A stretch of DNA of 64,000 bases from Thermothelomyces thermophilus ATCC 42464. Its lineage: Eukaryota > Ascomycota > Sordariomycetes > Sordariales > Chaetomiaceae. The DNA is taken from NCBI RefSeq assembly GCF_000226095.1, contig NC_016472.1:2108001-2172000 (forward strand). Direction: 5' to 3'. Each line of letters begins with the position of its first letter. Position 1 is the first letter of the stretch. This document shows positions 23,065 through 34,819 of this stretch, one piece after another. A model generated the notes under the pieces. The model was not told the DNA's origin, did not search any database, and worked only from the letters and a program-made list of their open reading frames with translations. A program made the translations under genes and the position numbers.

Positions 23065-24580
23065 ATGGTACGCGGAAACCAACATCGACCCCCGCGGTTT
23101 GGTGCTGAATCCCGACTGTTCCCTCCTCAACATGCTGACCTTCGGATAGCCTTCTGCCACAGGTGCAAATTGGGAGAAGTACAGAAAGAACTTCGCCGAT
23201 GACGAAATAGAGGAGAAGAAGATCACGCCCTTAACAGATGAGTCGGTCACGCCCGGAACCGCCGCCACCGCGACTCGCAACTGACAGCACGAAGGGATAT
23301 TCAGGTTCTCAAGACATACGGCGCCGCACCGTACGGTGCCGCCATCAAGAAGCTCGAGCAACAAATAAAGGAGAAGCAACAAAGCGTGGATGAGAAGATT
23401 GGCGTCAAGGTTCATCTGCACTTGCCGACAGTTTCGTGTTCGAACATTCGCGCTGACTGTCCCTCTCTAGGAGTCGGATACCGGCCTTGCGCCACCCCAT
23501 CTCTGGGATACCGCCGCCGATCGCCAAAGGATGTCAGAAGAGCAGCCGCTTCAGGTAGCGCGGTGCACCAAGATCATCCCCGACGAGAAGGACGAGTCCA
23601 AGAGCAAGTATGTCATCAACGTCAAGCAGATCGCCAAGTTCGTCGTCCAGCTCGGCGAGCGCGTCAGCCCGACGGATATTGAGGAGGGGATGCGGGTCGG
23701 CGTCGACCGGAACAAGTACCAGATTCTCCTCCCGCTGCCGCCCAAGATCGACGCCAGCGTGACCATGATGACGGTCGAAGAGAAGCCTGACGTCACATAC
23801 GGCGATGTTGGTGGTTGCAAGGAGCAAGTAGAGAAGCTGCGCGAGGTGGTCGAAATGCCGCTGCTGTCGCCCGAACGCTTCGGCAACCTGGGTATCGACC
23901 CACCCAAGGGCGCTCTCCTCTACGGCCCCCCCGGTACCGGCAAGACCCTGTGCGCGCGCGCTGTGGCCAACAGGACAGACGCTACCTTCATTCGTGTCAT
24001 TGGCAGTGAGCTCGTCCAAAAGTACGTGGGCGAGGGCGCCAGAATGGTACGCGAGCTCTTTGAGATGGCCCGGACGAAGAAGGCCTGCATCATCTTCTTC
24101 GACGAAATCGACGCCATCGGCGGCGCCCGTTTCGACGACGGTGCCGGCGGTGACAACGAGGTGCAGAGAACCATGCTGGAGCTCATCACCCAGCTTGACG
24201 GCTTCGACGCCCGTGGCAACATCAAGGTCATGTTCGCCACTAACCGGCCGTCGACGCTCGACCCGGCCCTCATGCGACCGGGCCGTATCGACCGCAAGAT
24301 CGAGTTCGCGCTACCCGATCTTGAGGGTCGCGCCAACATTCTCCGCATCCACGCCAAGAGCATGTCGGTCGAGCGCGACATTCGGTGGGAGCTCATCTCG
24401 CGCCTGTGCCCCAACGCCACGGGCGCCGAGTTGCGCAGTGTGTGCACCGAGGCGGGCATGTTCGCCATCCGGGCGAGGAGGAAGGTGGCGACCGAGAAGG
24501 ACTTCCTGAGCGCCGTTGACAAGGTCATCAAAGGCAACCTCAAGTTTAACTCGACCGCGGCGTACGCGCAGTACAATTAG
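23065..24580 (+). CDS. rpt1: 26S proteasome regulatory ATPase RPT1
   Basis: AAA ATPase of the 19S base ring that unfolds substrates and feeds them to the 20S core. Proposed exons are 23065-23101, 23163-23241, 23295-23409 and 23471-24580, together 446 residues. Exon 4 carries an N-terminal coiled coil end ([11 protein letters not shown]), an OB fold, Walker A GPPGTGKT (about residue 229), Walker [29 protein letters not shown] (second region of homology) and the C-terminal helical lid. Exons 2-3 give [20 protein letters not shown] and [20 protein letters not shown], both typical of the subunit. The first exon is uncertain. The strong donor directly after the ATG (GTACGC) puts exon 2 out of frame, so a weaker donor at 23102 was used, which adds an unusual [13 protein letters not shown] start. 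Confidence 0.9.
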
Positions 24581-25460
24581 AGTGGGCTAGGAAGCCCGTT
24601 CTTGTTTGTACGAATAGAGCTTCTTACATTCCCCTGGAAACTGTCGGGTGGCCGCAACGACGGGTGCCCAGCAATGCCTTGCACGATACTGAGCGAATGG
24701 AGCTGAATGAGTTATTTAATTGTTTGGGTTTTTCTTACCCAGTTATTTCTCCCACTCCGGGACGCCCTTATCGTCGTGCCTATAGGGTCACTGGCCCCAG
24801 TACCCCGAGCTGTAAATGATGTGCGCTAGCTACTGGAACCCTACCAAACCCCCGGCCTTTCCGCTGCCTTGCTTTCCAGATATATCGGGCTATGCATGAA
24901 GCAAGATGGGGTTAAGCTTGATGTAGCTATCCCAATACCTTCTCGTTCTCTCTCTTTCGAGTGAATTATCAACTATTATTATGCCCAGGAAATGCTCTGA
25001 CAGTCCCTGAGTTTCACTCAATCCTCGGTCTGTGACTTGCCCAATTCACCAACCCGAGATCCGTCCCGCTTCCTTGGCCTTGTTTTCCTTTCGGTTGCCA
25101 CTTTTGGTATCTTCTCGTCGCATCTTCTACCTCTGAAGGCGTTGATGTCCTCGGCTCGGTCTTTGGAAAGGTGATTGAAGACGTTTCTCCTCTCCAATTA
25201 AGGCGTTCTCTCGGCCCGCCCCCTCCGTACTTGTATCCGGGCGGTGCTTTGATCGGCCACGAGGATCCCTGTCCTTATCGTAGGCCACCCCAACGAAGCC
25301 GTTCAGACTGTTAATGGGGGGCCAGTGTCGTCGATGGAGGTTGGAAAGTCGCCCTCGGGGGGGGGACAGGCAATCCGATATCTCTCCACAGAGGACGCCG
25401 CGTGAGCTCATCCATGCAAACCAACAGGTTTTTGTCATGGAACAACAGGTCCTCTTTCGT
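24581..25460. other. intergenic, RPT1 to Cys-rich protein gene (convergent 3' ends)
   Basis: 880 bases with the 3' flanks of both genes. Open frames here are short and overlap on opposite strands. A ten-G run lies near 25360. Nothing else recognised. Confidence 0.5.
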
Positions 25461-26384
25461 TCAGCCCTCAACGAACGGCAAACACCCCAAGCATACCACT
25501 TCGCCGTCCTCTCCCCTTTCGACACAGCACCGACTGCAGACAACCTGCCTGTGCTTCGAGCCTGTCATCCACCCTTGTTCCTGTGCTGGTAAAGTTCCGC
25601 CCTCGCTCTGGGCGTGTTGCGGTTGTTGTTGCTGGTCTTTGTCATCTGCGTCGAGCATCGTAAAGGATGCCTCCCCTTCCTCCACAGGTGTCCCTGTTGC
25701 TGATGTCGTCGACAGCGTGGCCGCTAACTGATACGAAGGTTCTGTCTGTGTCTGTACACTGCCTGTGGGAGCACCGCTACCGAGTCCCCAGCCGAGACAC
25801 TCGCGAATGCATACGTAGCATGTGCGCTGGCCGCACCCTTGGCAGTCGGCGAAGGAATCAAGATCGGATTTCTTGTTGGGTTTGCGGGAGCAGATGTGGC
25901 AACGACTCATGAGAAGTGCGGAGGAGGTGTGGCTCGAGGTCCCTGATGATGTTGTGGTGGAGATTTTCTCGCTGCGAGTTCGTTGCTCGGCTTGCGCATA
26001 GTCTTGGTGCGGGTGGTGTTGTTCCTCTTGTCGGAATTCTCTGGAAGGAGAATAGTACGGAAGATGTCGCATCAATTCGCCGTCTGCTTCGAAATCTGCT
26101 TCCACAGCTGCGCGCGGCCGCTTTCCGAGTGGGAGGGCAAGGCTTTTGCGAGCTGCCAAGGGAGTTGAGGGATGGAAGAAATCGCCATGGTGGAAGGTCT
26201 TGTCTGCGTACATTCCACGGGGGCTGTTTTGGGCACTATGGAAGGTGAGAATGGGATAATTAGCGCCGTAGGCCGTGGCTTTCGTAAAATGGCTCGCATA
26301 CGGGTGCATCTGGTGATCGTTATCGTCCCGCCTCCGCTTCTTGGAGGACTGAACGGTCGGTGATTCCTGGGCGACCGAAGGCAT
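25461..26384 (-). CDS. Cys-rich protein of unknown function
   Basis: I do not recognise a named family. A single exon of 307 residues is used, starting at the Met at 26384 that follows the long hydrophilic 5' part of the frame; a further 115 residues are open upstream but look like translated leader. The N-terminal half is Ser/His-rich with a basic KKRRRDD stretch that could be a nuclear signal. It is followed by conserved-looking blocks (YPILTFHSAQNSPRGMYADK, FFHPSTPLAARKSLALP). Two cysteine groups follow: CHICSRKPNKKSDLDSFADC continuing into QGCGQRTCYVCIREC, and later CSRCCVERGEDGEVVCLGC. The C-x2-C pairs suggest one or two zinc-binding modules of RING, FYVE or treble-clef kind, separated by a Gln/Thr-rich linker. 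A nuclear regulatory role would fit but is inference. Confidence 0.7.
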   Translation of the reverse strand: MPSVAQESPTVQSSKKRRRDDNDHQMHPYASHFTKATAYGANYPILTFHSAQNSPRGMYADKTFHHGDFFHPSTPLAARKSLALPLGKRPRAAVEADFEADGELMRHLPYYSPSREFRQEEQHHPHQDYAQAEQRTRSEKISTTTSSGTSSHTSSALLMSRCHICSRKPNKKSDLDSFADCQGCGQRTCYVCIRECLGWGLGSGAPTGSVQTQTEPSYQLAATLSTTSATGTPVEEGEASFTMLDADDKDQQQQPQHAQSEGGTLPAQEQGWMTGSKHRQVVCSRCCVERGEDGEVVCLGCLPFVEG

Positions 26385-27424
26385 ATTCAAGGGATATGCA
26401 AGCGAACGTTGATGGCGGCGAGGAGGTCGGACTTTAGATCGCAGTAAATAGCGAGTTGTTGAACGACGGATCGTTGAAGGTTGTCGAGGAGTGTCGAAAG
26501 GGTAGCAGCAGCCCAGAGGCGTCAAACTTAACTGAAGTTCGCATCCAAAGCTGGGGTTCAGGGTCTGGGCTCCACCGACGCCTGCAGCCGTTGCCCCGTG
26601 CCTGAACGAAGTCGCGTTTTTAAGTGCAACCATGAAGCGAACGAGAGATTGGGGCATTATTAGTGTATTGGCCCCTGCGTCGCTCCGCTCCACAGTTGCA
26701 TTGTCCCGACTTGAACGAGTCTCGGGCAAGGAGCCACGTCGTCAAGGAGCATACGGATTACTTGTAATCCGTACACTAGCTTAGTTAGTGCATAGCTGCC
26801 ACAAGTCTCAAGTGACTGGGATACAGTACAAGGAATTAGGGTGCCGAGCGAGGCGCTCTCGCTCAAATCATCTGTTGGGCAGATACTGCACTCCTCTCTC
26901 TCTCTCGAGTAGTGTTCGGTGGTCTTGGGGCCAGACAGGACATACAATCACAGTCTGTCTCACCGTTATGAGCTTTCCGAGTTAGTTGTCATCCTATTGT
27001 AGACTTACAATCTTGTTCCTTGCCCTCCCCTTCTTCCACCTTTCCTCTTTCCTGCAATACAAAAAACATATTTGCCTGTCTCGCTCTAACGCCAATTACA
27101 GTGTTTGTGAGAACCGACAAAAGACTTACTTTCTTCGTCGAACCGTCCAAGCGCTCTTTCCTATTTCGTGAGGCGCTGCAGAGGCTGCTGGTGATCATTG
27201 TGAATCCCACGCATGACCACATATCACGTGTGTCACTAGACCAAAAAAGGCTCCGCCCCACCTGTCTTCCTTCCGCCTTCGAACTTCTCTCTCCCTCGAT
27301 TCCGTGTCGACCCGTACTTCAAGCTTCCCAACACTCTTGCAGACGGCACCCACCCGCGACCTCCCCATCAAACGTATCATACACTACAACAGCGAGTCGA
27401 GAATACGCAAATCGACATCGAGAT
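26385..27424. other. divergent intergenic region, Cys-rich gene / SF3b p14
   Basis: About 1.0 kb. It contains an inverted pair of TACGGATTAC words (26752-26761 and 26764-26773) separated by two bases. The rest is leader and promoter sequence without recognised genes. Confidence 0.55.
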
Positions 27425-28111
27425 ATGAGTCGTGCCAACAAACTTGGCCCAGAGGTAAATCGGTGAGTCACCCATCGCTTTTGCTTTGTCGAGCCACCTT
27501 GCCATTCTCCACCCGGTCGCAGCCCGCCATCCACGCGACCTTCTCGGCCTTCCCATCATCCCCGACCTTCCTCGCTCCATCATGACGTCTTGGCTGACAA
27601 AATCAACAATTGACAGAGCTTTGTTCGTAAAGAATCTAAGGTGCGCTAGCGTTGCCCATGTTCGATATGACCTCTCGAAAGCCCTGTGTCCTGACTCGAT
27701 CCCAGCTACAACGTCACCCCAGAGGAACTGTTCGACCTCTTTGGGAAGTACGGGCCCATCAGGTACGGTAGTTCTGCATGGTTGATCTCCTTTACAATCT
27801 GGCTGACGCGGATTTATAGGCAAGTCCGCCAGGGCATCGCGAGCAACACCAAGGGCACCGCCTTCGTCGTCTATGAGGACGTATTAGATGCGAAGCAGGC
27901 GTGCGACAAGTTGAACGGGTACAATTTCCAGAATCGTTACCTCGTTGGTATGTTCGAATCTTCGGGCTGTTGTCCAGAGTTCCCGTTTCGTCTCTAACTC
28001 TCCCGCGCAGTACTATACCATCAGCCCGACAAGATGAACCGCACAAAAGAGGACCTGGACGCCCGCAAGGAGAATTTAGAACGCCTAAAACAGCAACATG
28101 GGATCGATTGA
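27425..28111 (+). CDS. SF3b complex p14 subunit (branch-point contact protein)
   Basis: Small U2 snRNP protein (human SF3B6/p14) that lies at the branch-point adenosine with SF3B1. Five exons (27425-27462, 27617-27640, 27706-27762, 27820-27947, 28011-28111) give 115 residues. Exon 2 is only 24 bases, coding ALFVKNL. The protein is one RRM: RNP2 is LFVKNLSYNV, RNP1 is [10 protein letters not shown], and the C-terminal extension [20 protein letters not shown] folds back over the sheet and contacts SF3B1 in the known structure. Every junction was fixed by the conserved protein: the split codons at AA|A, S and R all close correctly. Length matches the family (about 115-125). Confidence 0.94.
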
Positions 28112-29980
28112 CAGTTAGACGGGCCTGCGGACAGCCTTCAGAGCCAACACAACTTGTCTGGAGGCCCGTCTTCTCCGACAACTCCCTCCGCGACGATAAG
28201 GGCGGCTTCGGCGCCCAGAGCGCCAAAGTCAATTGTCAAGAGAGGCAGACCGCTCATCGCTTCACATGCACGCAGACTGCCTCACTTCATGCGCAAGCTA
28301 CTTCCGACGGTGCCAGAGTGCGCCTAGGCGGCTTCATCGCCATCAGGTTTTCGACACGCGAGGAAATTTCACGTCGCATTGACAGCGTCCTGGCGCAGTT
28401 ACATGCGGGTTTAACTCTGCTTGGGCCTGTCGCTCCATTCACGAAGCTAGCAACTTTCATTCGATCAGGTTTTCGTTTCTTGATGTTCCCCGGGTGATGC
28501 TGAGGTTTTCCGGGTCTGGGGATCAACGGATGGAGTTTGCGTTTGTTTTCTACTTGGGGGGTTCTTACCGGCGTGAACAGGGCAATCAGGGAAAGTACTT
28601 TATTGCCTGTTTATGCTTTGGTTCTGTTTCGGTGATTTATTTCCAGGTTGGCATTGGGCGCAGACTGAACTGATTGCCTTCGGAATAGCAGCAAGCTACG
28701 GGTGGAGGACAGCGGTGGTGTTTGACAGCAATCCTCCTTTCTCCCGGGAACAGCGTTCTGCCTCAGTACCTGCCTTGCCGCATTTAATGCAATGGTCAAT
28801 GGAGACCAAGGCACGGGAACCATCTCTCTCCCGGTTCAGTTTGGTTTGCCGTTTTGATTTTTCTCCACCACCATAATTACGTCACTTTCTCCTTTGTAGA
28901 ATGAAACGGTGAATAGTGTTGCCAGAGCAAGCCTCGCCAAATCACATGTTGCTCAAGTACTGCGATATCATTTACAAGCAGCATTTCGATGATACCTGTG
29001 CCGTCTGAACAGCCTGGAACCCGCGCGTCTCCAAGAATTGTGTCAGATCCGGCCGTGGAGTAGCCGGCGGGCATCATCCGAACGGAGGAAGTCGGATAAA
29101 GGGAGGTATCCACCCTGGGTACTACTATATGTTAGGGAAGCCGCTGTGGGACCTTGACCAGTGGGCCATCACTTGGCTCCACAATTCCCTACGCAGTAAA
29201 TCCGGGCCGTACAAGTACTTAGGGACGTGTGCAGGAGTGCTTCGTAAGTTGTAGCGTGTTATACTGTACTGTACACAAGCCCCCAACTTCAGGCCAACAG
29301 CTGGCTGCCAATAAGGGCGTTTCGGCATTGGCCATGCGCATTGCCCGCTGGCCAGGCTCTCTCATCTGAGACCTTCCCCCATGCACCAGACTTATGCAAC
29401 CGTAGCTTTTCGATTTATCCTCCGTCTCCGAGCTCTATATACGGTTTTCCCTTTCCATTTTTCATTTTCGTTATTTTTTTCATGCAAAACAATCTCGAGT
29501 ATTCAACCGACAGCGTGCAACACCCTGAAGCGCCTTACCAACCGCCAGGCCAGCTAACCGGAGGCGCCTTTCCGACCGAGCGGAAACTTGATTCAGCAAG
29601 GTGAAACACTGGGGACCGCGCGAACGAGATCAGCCTCCCATTCTATTGTTTGGCGGCCGCAAGCTCAGCCAAACGAAACAGGGCTAGCTTTTCCACTTCG
29701 AATGTCTACAGGCTCGGATACAAAAAGCTTGAGGGTGTGAATCTGGTCCCCGCCAACCTCTCTCGCCCGCCGCCCGTTTAAAGTTGCCGCTGCATCTTCC
29801 AGATGTCGCAGTCCCAACGCTTGCAGTGGTAGCAGCATCAAGTCTGCTGACCCCTCCTCCCTCTCTTCTCGACGGCCCTCCGCCACCCTTCCATTCCGAA
29901 AGTCGACGTCGCCGATCCTTTTATCGCCACCACCACCCTCATCATTGTCGAACACGCAATCAGGATACTTTCCAGGAACA
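28112..29980. other. intergenic, SF3b p14 to STIMATE-like gene
   Basis: 1.9 kb on the plus strand between two tandem genes. Open frames up to about 200 residues overlap the p14 gene end and are shadows. No RNA gene or repeat recognised; the last 300 bases are pyrimidine-rich leader. Confidence 0.5.
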
Positions 29981-31237
29981 ATGACGCCCGCGACCACAAC
30001 CACTTCGATCACCGCCGCTCCCGCCACCACTGCTGCCGCCCTCTCCTCCTCTATTCCTACATCCATCCCGACGCCCGACCCGGGCGCGCTCACCGCGGGC
30101 CCGCCCCGGCCGGGAGAATGCAGCCTCCTGGGCTCGTTCGCCATCTTCGTGCAGCTGGCCCTGGGAGGGTTGGCCCTGCTGTCGCTCGTGTACAAGCGCT
30201 GGCGCGAGCGGCCGCAGCGACCCGTCAAGATCTGGTTCTTTGACGTCTCCAAGCAGGTCTTTGGGAGCGTGCTGGTGCACGGCGCCAACGTCTTCATGTC
30301 GCTGCTGACGAGCGGCAAGTTCAGCATCGAGGCGGACGCGAGCGCCGTGGCGCACGGGAGGGTTGTGAGGAGGGCGGTTCTGGAGGGCGTTTTCGGGCGA
30401 GGTGGTATCATCGGGGCGAGAGGAGAGGAAGGTGAAGGCTATGTGCCGAATCCGTGCTCGTTCTATCTGTTGAATCTCGGGATTGATGTGAGTCTGCTTC
30501 CCCCAACCAACCAATCGAAGGAAAGGCTTTCGCCTGCTCGAAACTTGGGACTAACGTGACGAACACAGACGACTCTCGGCATACCGATCCTCATCTTCAT
30601 CGTCCGCCTCCTGACCCGCCTCGTGGCTCTCACGCCCCTCGGCAGCCCCCCCCAGTCGATCCAGAGCGGCAACTACGGCACACCGCCAAATGCCTGGTGG
30701 TGGCTCAAGCAGAGCATCATTTACTTCTGCGGGCTCATGGGCATGAAGCTTGTCGTGCTTGTTCTATTCATGATGCTTCCCTGGCTGCCACGCGTCGGTG
30801 ATTGGGCGCTCGGCTGGACCGAGGGCAACGAGAAGCTGCAAATTGTTTTCGTCATGATGCTGTTCCCGCTCATCATGAACGCCCTGCAGTACTACATTAT
30901 CGATTCGTACATCAAGAAGCAGGAGGCTCTCGCCGCTGACGGGAACGCCGGCGCGGGCGCTGGCGAGTCCGTCGTGTACGAGGAGCTCGCCGGATCAGAC
31001 AGTGAAGCGGATAGTGACGAGACCGACGACGAGGACGATGCGCGGAAGAGCCTCAACACCGGCCGGGATTCGCCCCTGCGAATGGAGAGGCGCGATTCCG
31101 TCACGAGACGGCGCTCCAGCCGGGACGCCGAGTACGATCCGGCTGCGGATGGCGACAGCCAGACGGTGATCGGCAGCAACTCGAGCCACGTTTCAAGCAG
31201 AGGGACGCTGCCAAAGGAGCTGCTCCCCACCGAGTGA
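29981..31237 (+). CDS. STIMATE/YPL162C-family membrane protein
   Basis: Multi-pass membrane protein related to yeast vacuolar YPL162C and animal STIMATE (TMEM110), an ER protein that promotes STIM-dependent calcium entry; fungi lack STIM, so the fungal role is unclear. Two exons (29981-30487, 30569-31237) give 391 residues. After a Thr/Pro-rich N-terminus come about five hydrophobic segments: SFAIFVQLALGGLALLSLVY, then WFFDVSKQVFGSVLVHGANV with the conserved F-D-V-S-K-Q, a segment starting TTLGIPILIFIVRLLTRLV, YFCGLMGMKLVVLVLFMML, and VFVMMLFPLIMNALQYYIID. NPCSFYLLNLGID, split by the intron, is the family's best motif. The cytosolic tail is acidic (SDSEADSDETDDEDD) with several Arg-Arg-x-Ser sites. 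The ATG was chosen as the first Met in frame. Confidence 0.83.
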
Positions 31238-32659
31238 GCAGAACGGGCTGTTGCATCATATGCATCATATACATGGAGTAATGTGGGCTTTGGTTTTCTG
31301 GGGTTGTGGACTGTGCTAGGCGTACATATCGGCACATCTTACTTGCTAGTCCTAAGGACATCTTCCCTCACGGTGTTCTCTCTTTATTCCTGGCGCTGGG
31401 GTTTGACATTCATGGGCATGTCATTGAAGTAGTTAGTTGTTTCGTCGTTGTTGGTTTGACGCATAGCGATTTTTGTGTTGTTTTTTTAGAGGCGTGCTTT
31501 TTTTTGTGAACTTCTTTTCGCATTGTCCGGGAACTAAGAAATGGGACACGAGGGCAAACATCCTCCTCATCTCCTGTCAGATAATAGACCATCACTTTTG
31601 ACTCTGGTTCCGCGTCTCTGTGATGACCAACCTCGACAGCCCTTGCTTTACCCACCGCAGTGGGCACAATCCGTGTCAATGATCCTATCTGTCGCCTGGT
31701 AGCTTCAGATGCCACAATTCTCGCCCTGCTTGGCGACACCGTATACTGTACGGAGACTTTCAATGTCGGGTTTGTCGTAGTGCCCGGAGCTGGTGCTTGA
31801 TATCTGGCCGAAGGCGGCAAAGTGGAAGGACTTCCCACATGGGTCCTGAGAGCGTGTCGTGTTTCTGGCAGGAACTTGATGGGATCTTTGCCTTTGGGAA
31901 CCATATCCTCAATTCGGCCACTGGCTGGTTTGATTTACCTTCTTTTCCGTTCTTTTCATTTCTTTGGGAGGATAGGGGCAGAAGGGGGGAAACGATGGGA
32001 GTTGCTTGGTCTTTTTGAGGCTCGCGGTAGGAAACTGTCACTGACATTACCGAGCTGGATGTGAGTTTTAAATAGTATTACATATCAAATTGGTAGGACA
32101 AATATTGATGACGCATTCTACAAGCTTGTTGGGTCAGAGACCAAGCATGGAACTATTGACGTATGACTAACTTCGTACTCAGCTCACAGATTTCTCGAGA
32201 CTTTCAATAACCTAAACCTCTTGTATGATAGCTCTAACACTGTCGTTTACGTCCTGGTCCTTTAGTGTTTTGTTACAGGATTTGACCGATCCGACTGACC
32301 CACCAACAGGGATGATAGACCAGGGTTTGACATGTATTTAGACAACACCTCCAAGTGCCTCCGGCACTTGAGAACAATCAACGCACCTTTTATTACCACT
32401 TCCGAGGCTCATACGAGAGTTCCAGGAGTGCCTGCCACAGCGCTCATACCGCTGTGGATAGTTGACCATTACAGCACATCTGACCGTGCTGTAGCAACAA
32501 CTGTCTTTCAACAAATGGATAACAGCTCTCTTAAACCTCAATCATAATCACCTTGTTATATTCCATCAGTCGGTGTCCATATCTGGCCATCATAATGCAA
32601 ACCAACTACCATCAAAACCCTCTCCAAGCCTCAACAAAATTGGTGTCGTTCAAGCTCAC
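31238..32659. other. intergenic, STIMATE-like gene to tyrosinase (convergent)
   Basis: 1.4 kb. Two overlapping minus-strand frames lie here: 32047-31760 (95 residues) and 31904-31410 (164 residues, starting MVPKGKDPIKFLPETRHALR). The second has an even composition that could be real protein, but no clean start or splice joins it to anything and no family is recognised. From 32050 to 32350 the DNA is AT-rich. Confidence 0.4.
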
Positions 32660-34819
32660 TCAGCACACATCAAACTCTACTCTTTCCTCTCCCCATTTCG
32701 GCAATTCATCCTCGCTCCACGGCGCCTCAACCACCGAGCTAACGATCCGAAGACTCAAGAGTGTTTCACAAATCTTCTTATCGTCTGTGCCCGCCACCAC
32801 CTCTCTCTGGGTCCCTCGCATCACCATCTTCAGGTTTCTCTTCAAGTACGGCACCACATGTCCTGAAGCCAACCCCGCGAGCTCGCCTTCGCAGATCTTC
32901 TTCACCAGCGCGGCCGTCAGAGGCACGCTCCCTGAGATAGGCACATCATGCCCACCAGCCGGTTCATGTTGCGACAAGCGAGCGGAGGTAAACACGCCCA
33001 TGGTCCCAACATGGGTGTCATTCAACAAATTGTTAAGAGAAGAAAGGTCGCCAAGGAAGAAACTGATTGAAGACCCGTCAATTCCGTCGCCGCCGAGAAT
33101 ACCTTGGCTGCCGTTGCGCCCTACGCACACATCTACCTTCCACTCGTAGTAGCGGTTGCCGTTGCTCCCCGCAACAAAGATTTTGGATTCCAGTAGACCA
33201 TGGAGCGGCGCCGTTTTCCTGTGGTTGTTTCGGAAGCCGGCGCCTACCACGGCAGCGCCGCCTTGAATGCGAAGCTCTTCGAGAAAGAAGAAGGCCGGGC
33301 TGAAAGAGCCATACATGCGGTTTACGGCCTGTTTTACTATGCGTATTTGAGATGCGGCTAAGAGGGTATTGTTTGAAGAGCCGGTGACGGGACCGCGCAG
33401 CAACTCGGCGTACGTATAGCCGAACCTTGTGTGGTCGCGCACGCCGTCAGAAGTCCAGAATGTGCCGTTGTCGTTGGAAAAGAAGGGAGTGAGTGCTGTA
33501 CCAGAGTCTATGGACTGGCCCCTCCGAATGGTGTACGAGTCCAGCAGAGCTTGAGACGAGGGAACCCAAGTGTTGGGGTGAATCGCCTGCCACAAGGCGA
33601 AAATCCGGTCAACCATGCAGTGATGCAGGAAGAAGACGGGATCGAAGGCCGACCACTGGATGTACGTCATGTGCCCAGGCTGAGGTACTGACTGACTAGG
33701 CCCGACGCCGCCAACTAAGCTATGGATGGTGTCGTGCAGCGATTCTACCGATTCAGCCTGTCCCCCCACGGCATTGTTGCTGAACAGAGTGTAGTTATCG
33801 TTGTGCGAAAATAAATCATAGAGGCGCTGAGCGATGGAGGCGCGGCTCCGATCGAGGTTCAGGGCGACGAGCGTGTTGTTGGACTGCGCGTCAGGGCCGC
33901 CACTTGATGGACTTCTAAGAGTTCGAGTCCAGATGTTCCACTGTGCTTCGTCAGATCAAGTCAAGTTTGAATGTACCCAAACTTACAGGGGGGGAACTCA
34001 AAAGCCTTCTGATCGAGAGGGTTGAACTGGTAGCTGAATAAGGGGTTCGCGATCCGCTGCAAGCCATTCGGTCCGTTGACGTCAATAAATGGACTTCCTC
34101 CGATGCTCTCAGGGAGAACGCTTTGTCCCGGAGGAGGGCTTGCCGCCCAGTCCCAGTAAGGGAGGCGGAACCTGCGGGCGGCACTCTCGTAGCGCTGTCT
34201 CTCGCTGTCGGGCCAGAACGTGGCGATCATCTGGATTAGATCGTGCAAAACTTGCTGAGCTGAAGTCAGATACGATACGGGAACCTAATAACCGCGTTTC
34301 TCACCCTATGACAAGAAGGCTGTCATACCTCGTATAGAGCCATGTATGCCCGGTGCCATGTCGGGAACAGGACGGACGAATGGGTACAATACCCGGTATT
34401 CTCGTTTCCGGTGACTGGTCCCATGCCGCCCCAAGTCTGGTGAGGCATTCCGTGTATCCCTGGGTTAGACCGTCATCTCGTTAGCATCACTGGCCGAAAC
34501 ACATTCGAACAAGGCAACACAAACCCGCGAGTCCATAATAAGACACGGGAGATTCCTGGTCGGTATACTGCAGCATGCTCAAGCCTAGGATGTACAGGGT
34601 CCAGAGGTCATGGTCCTGCTCAAGTTGACGAATTTCCTGGCGCACCTGGATCTCGCTGCCGGTCTTGTCCTGCACGACCATGGCCGAACGTTGGCCGAGC
34701 TGGCGCTTGACCCGCTTCTTGACGTCAAATCCATAGTCATAACCTGAATATTGGGCTGAAACGAGAGCGCTGACGAGGCAGACGATCGGGAAGAGGAGAG
34801 TCATTTGACAGCGCGCCAT
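32660..34819 (-). CDS. secreted tyrosinase (type 3 copper)
   Basis: Oxidises monophenols and catechols to quinones, in melanin formation or phenol defence. Four minus-strand exons (34819-34525, 34459-34329, 34254-33987, 33945-32660) give 659 residues. A signal peptide is clear ([17 protein letters not shown]). Copper site A: H101 or H105 (GIHGMPH), C123-T-H125 (Cys for the usual thioether) and H134 (FPTWHRAY). Copper site B: H302 and H306 ([12 protein letters not shown]) and H339/H340 ([15 protein letters not shown]). GYTYAEL marks the end of the core, and about 250 residues follow as a shielding C-terminal domain. Oddity: exon 3 ends in seven C followed by a strong GTAAGT donor, and only a 41-base intron with a weak GAAG acceptor keeps the frame. 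The better CACAG acceptor would shift it. Confidence 0.88.

Noticed and set aside
31410-32047. Possible small minus-strand gene downstream of the STIMATE-like gene
   Set aside because: Two overlapping frames cannot be joined by a normal intron (the best pair of sites is about 31 bases apart); kept only as a remark in the intergenic entry.
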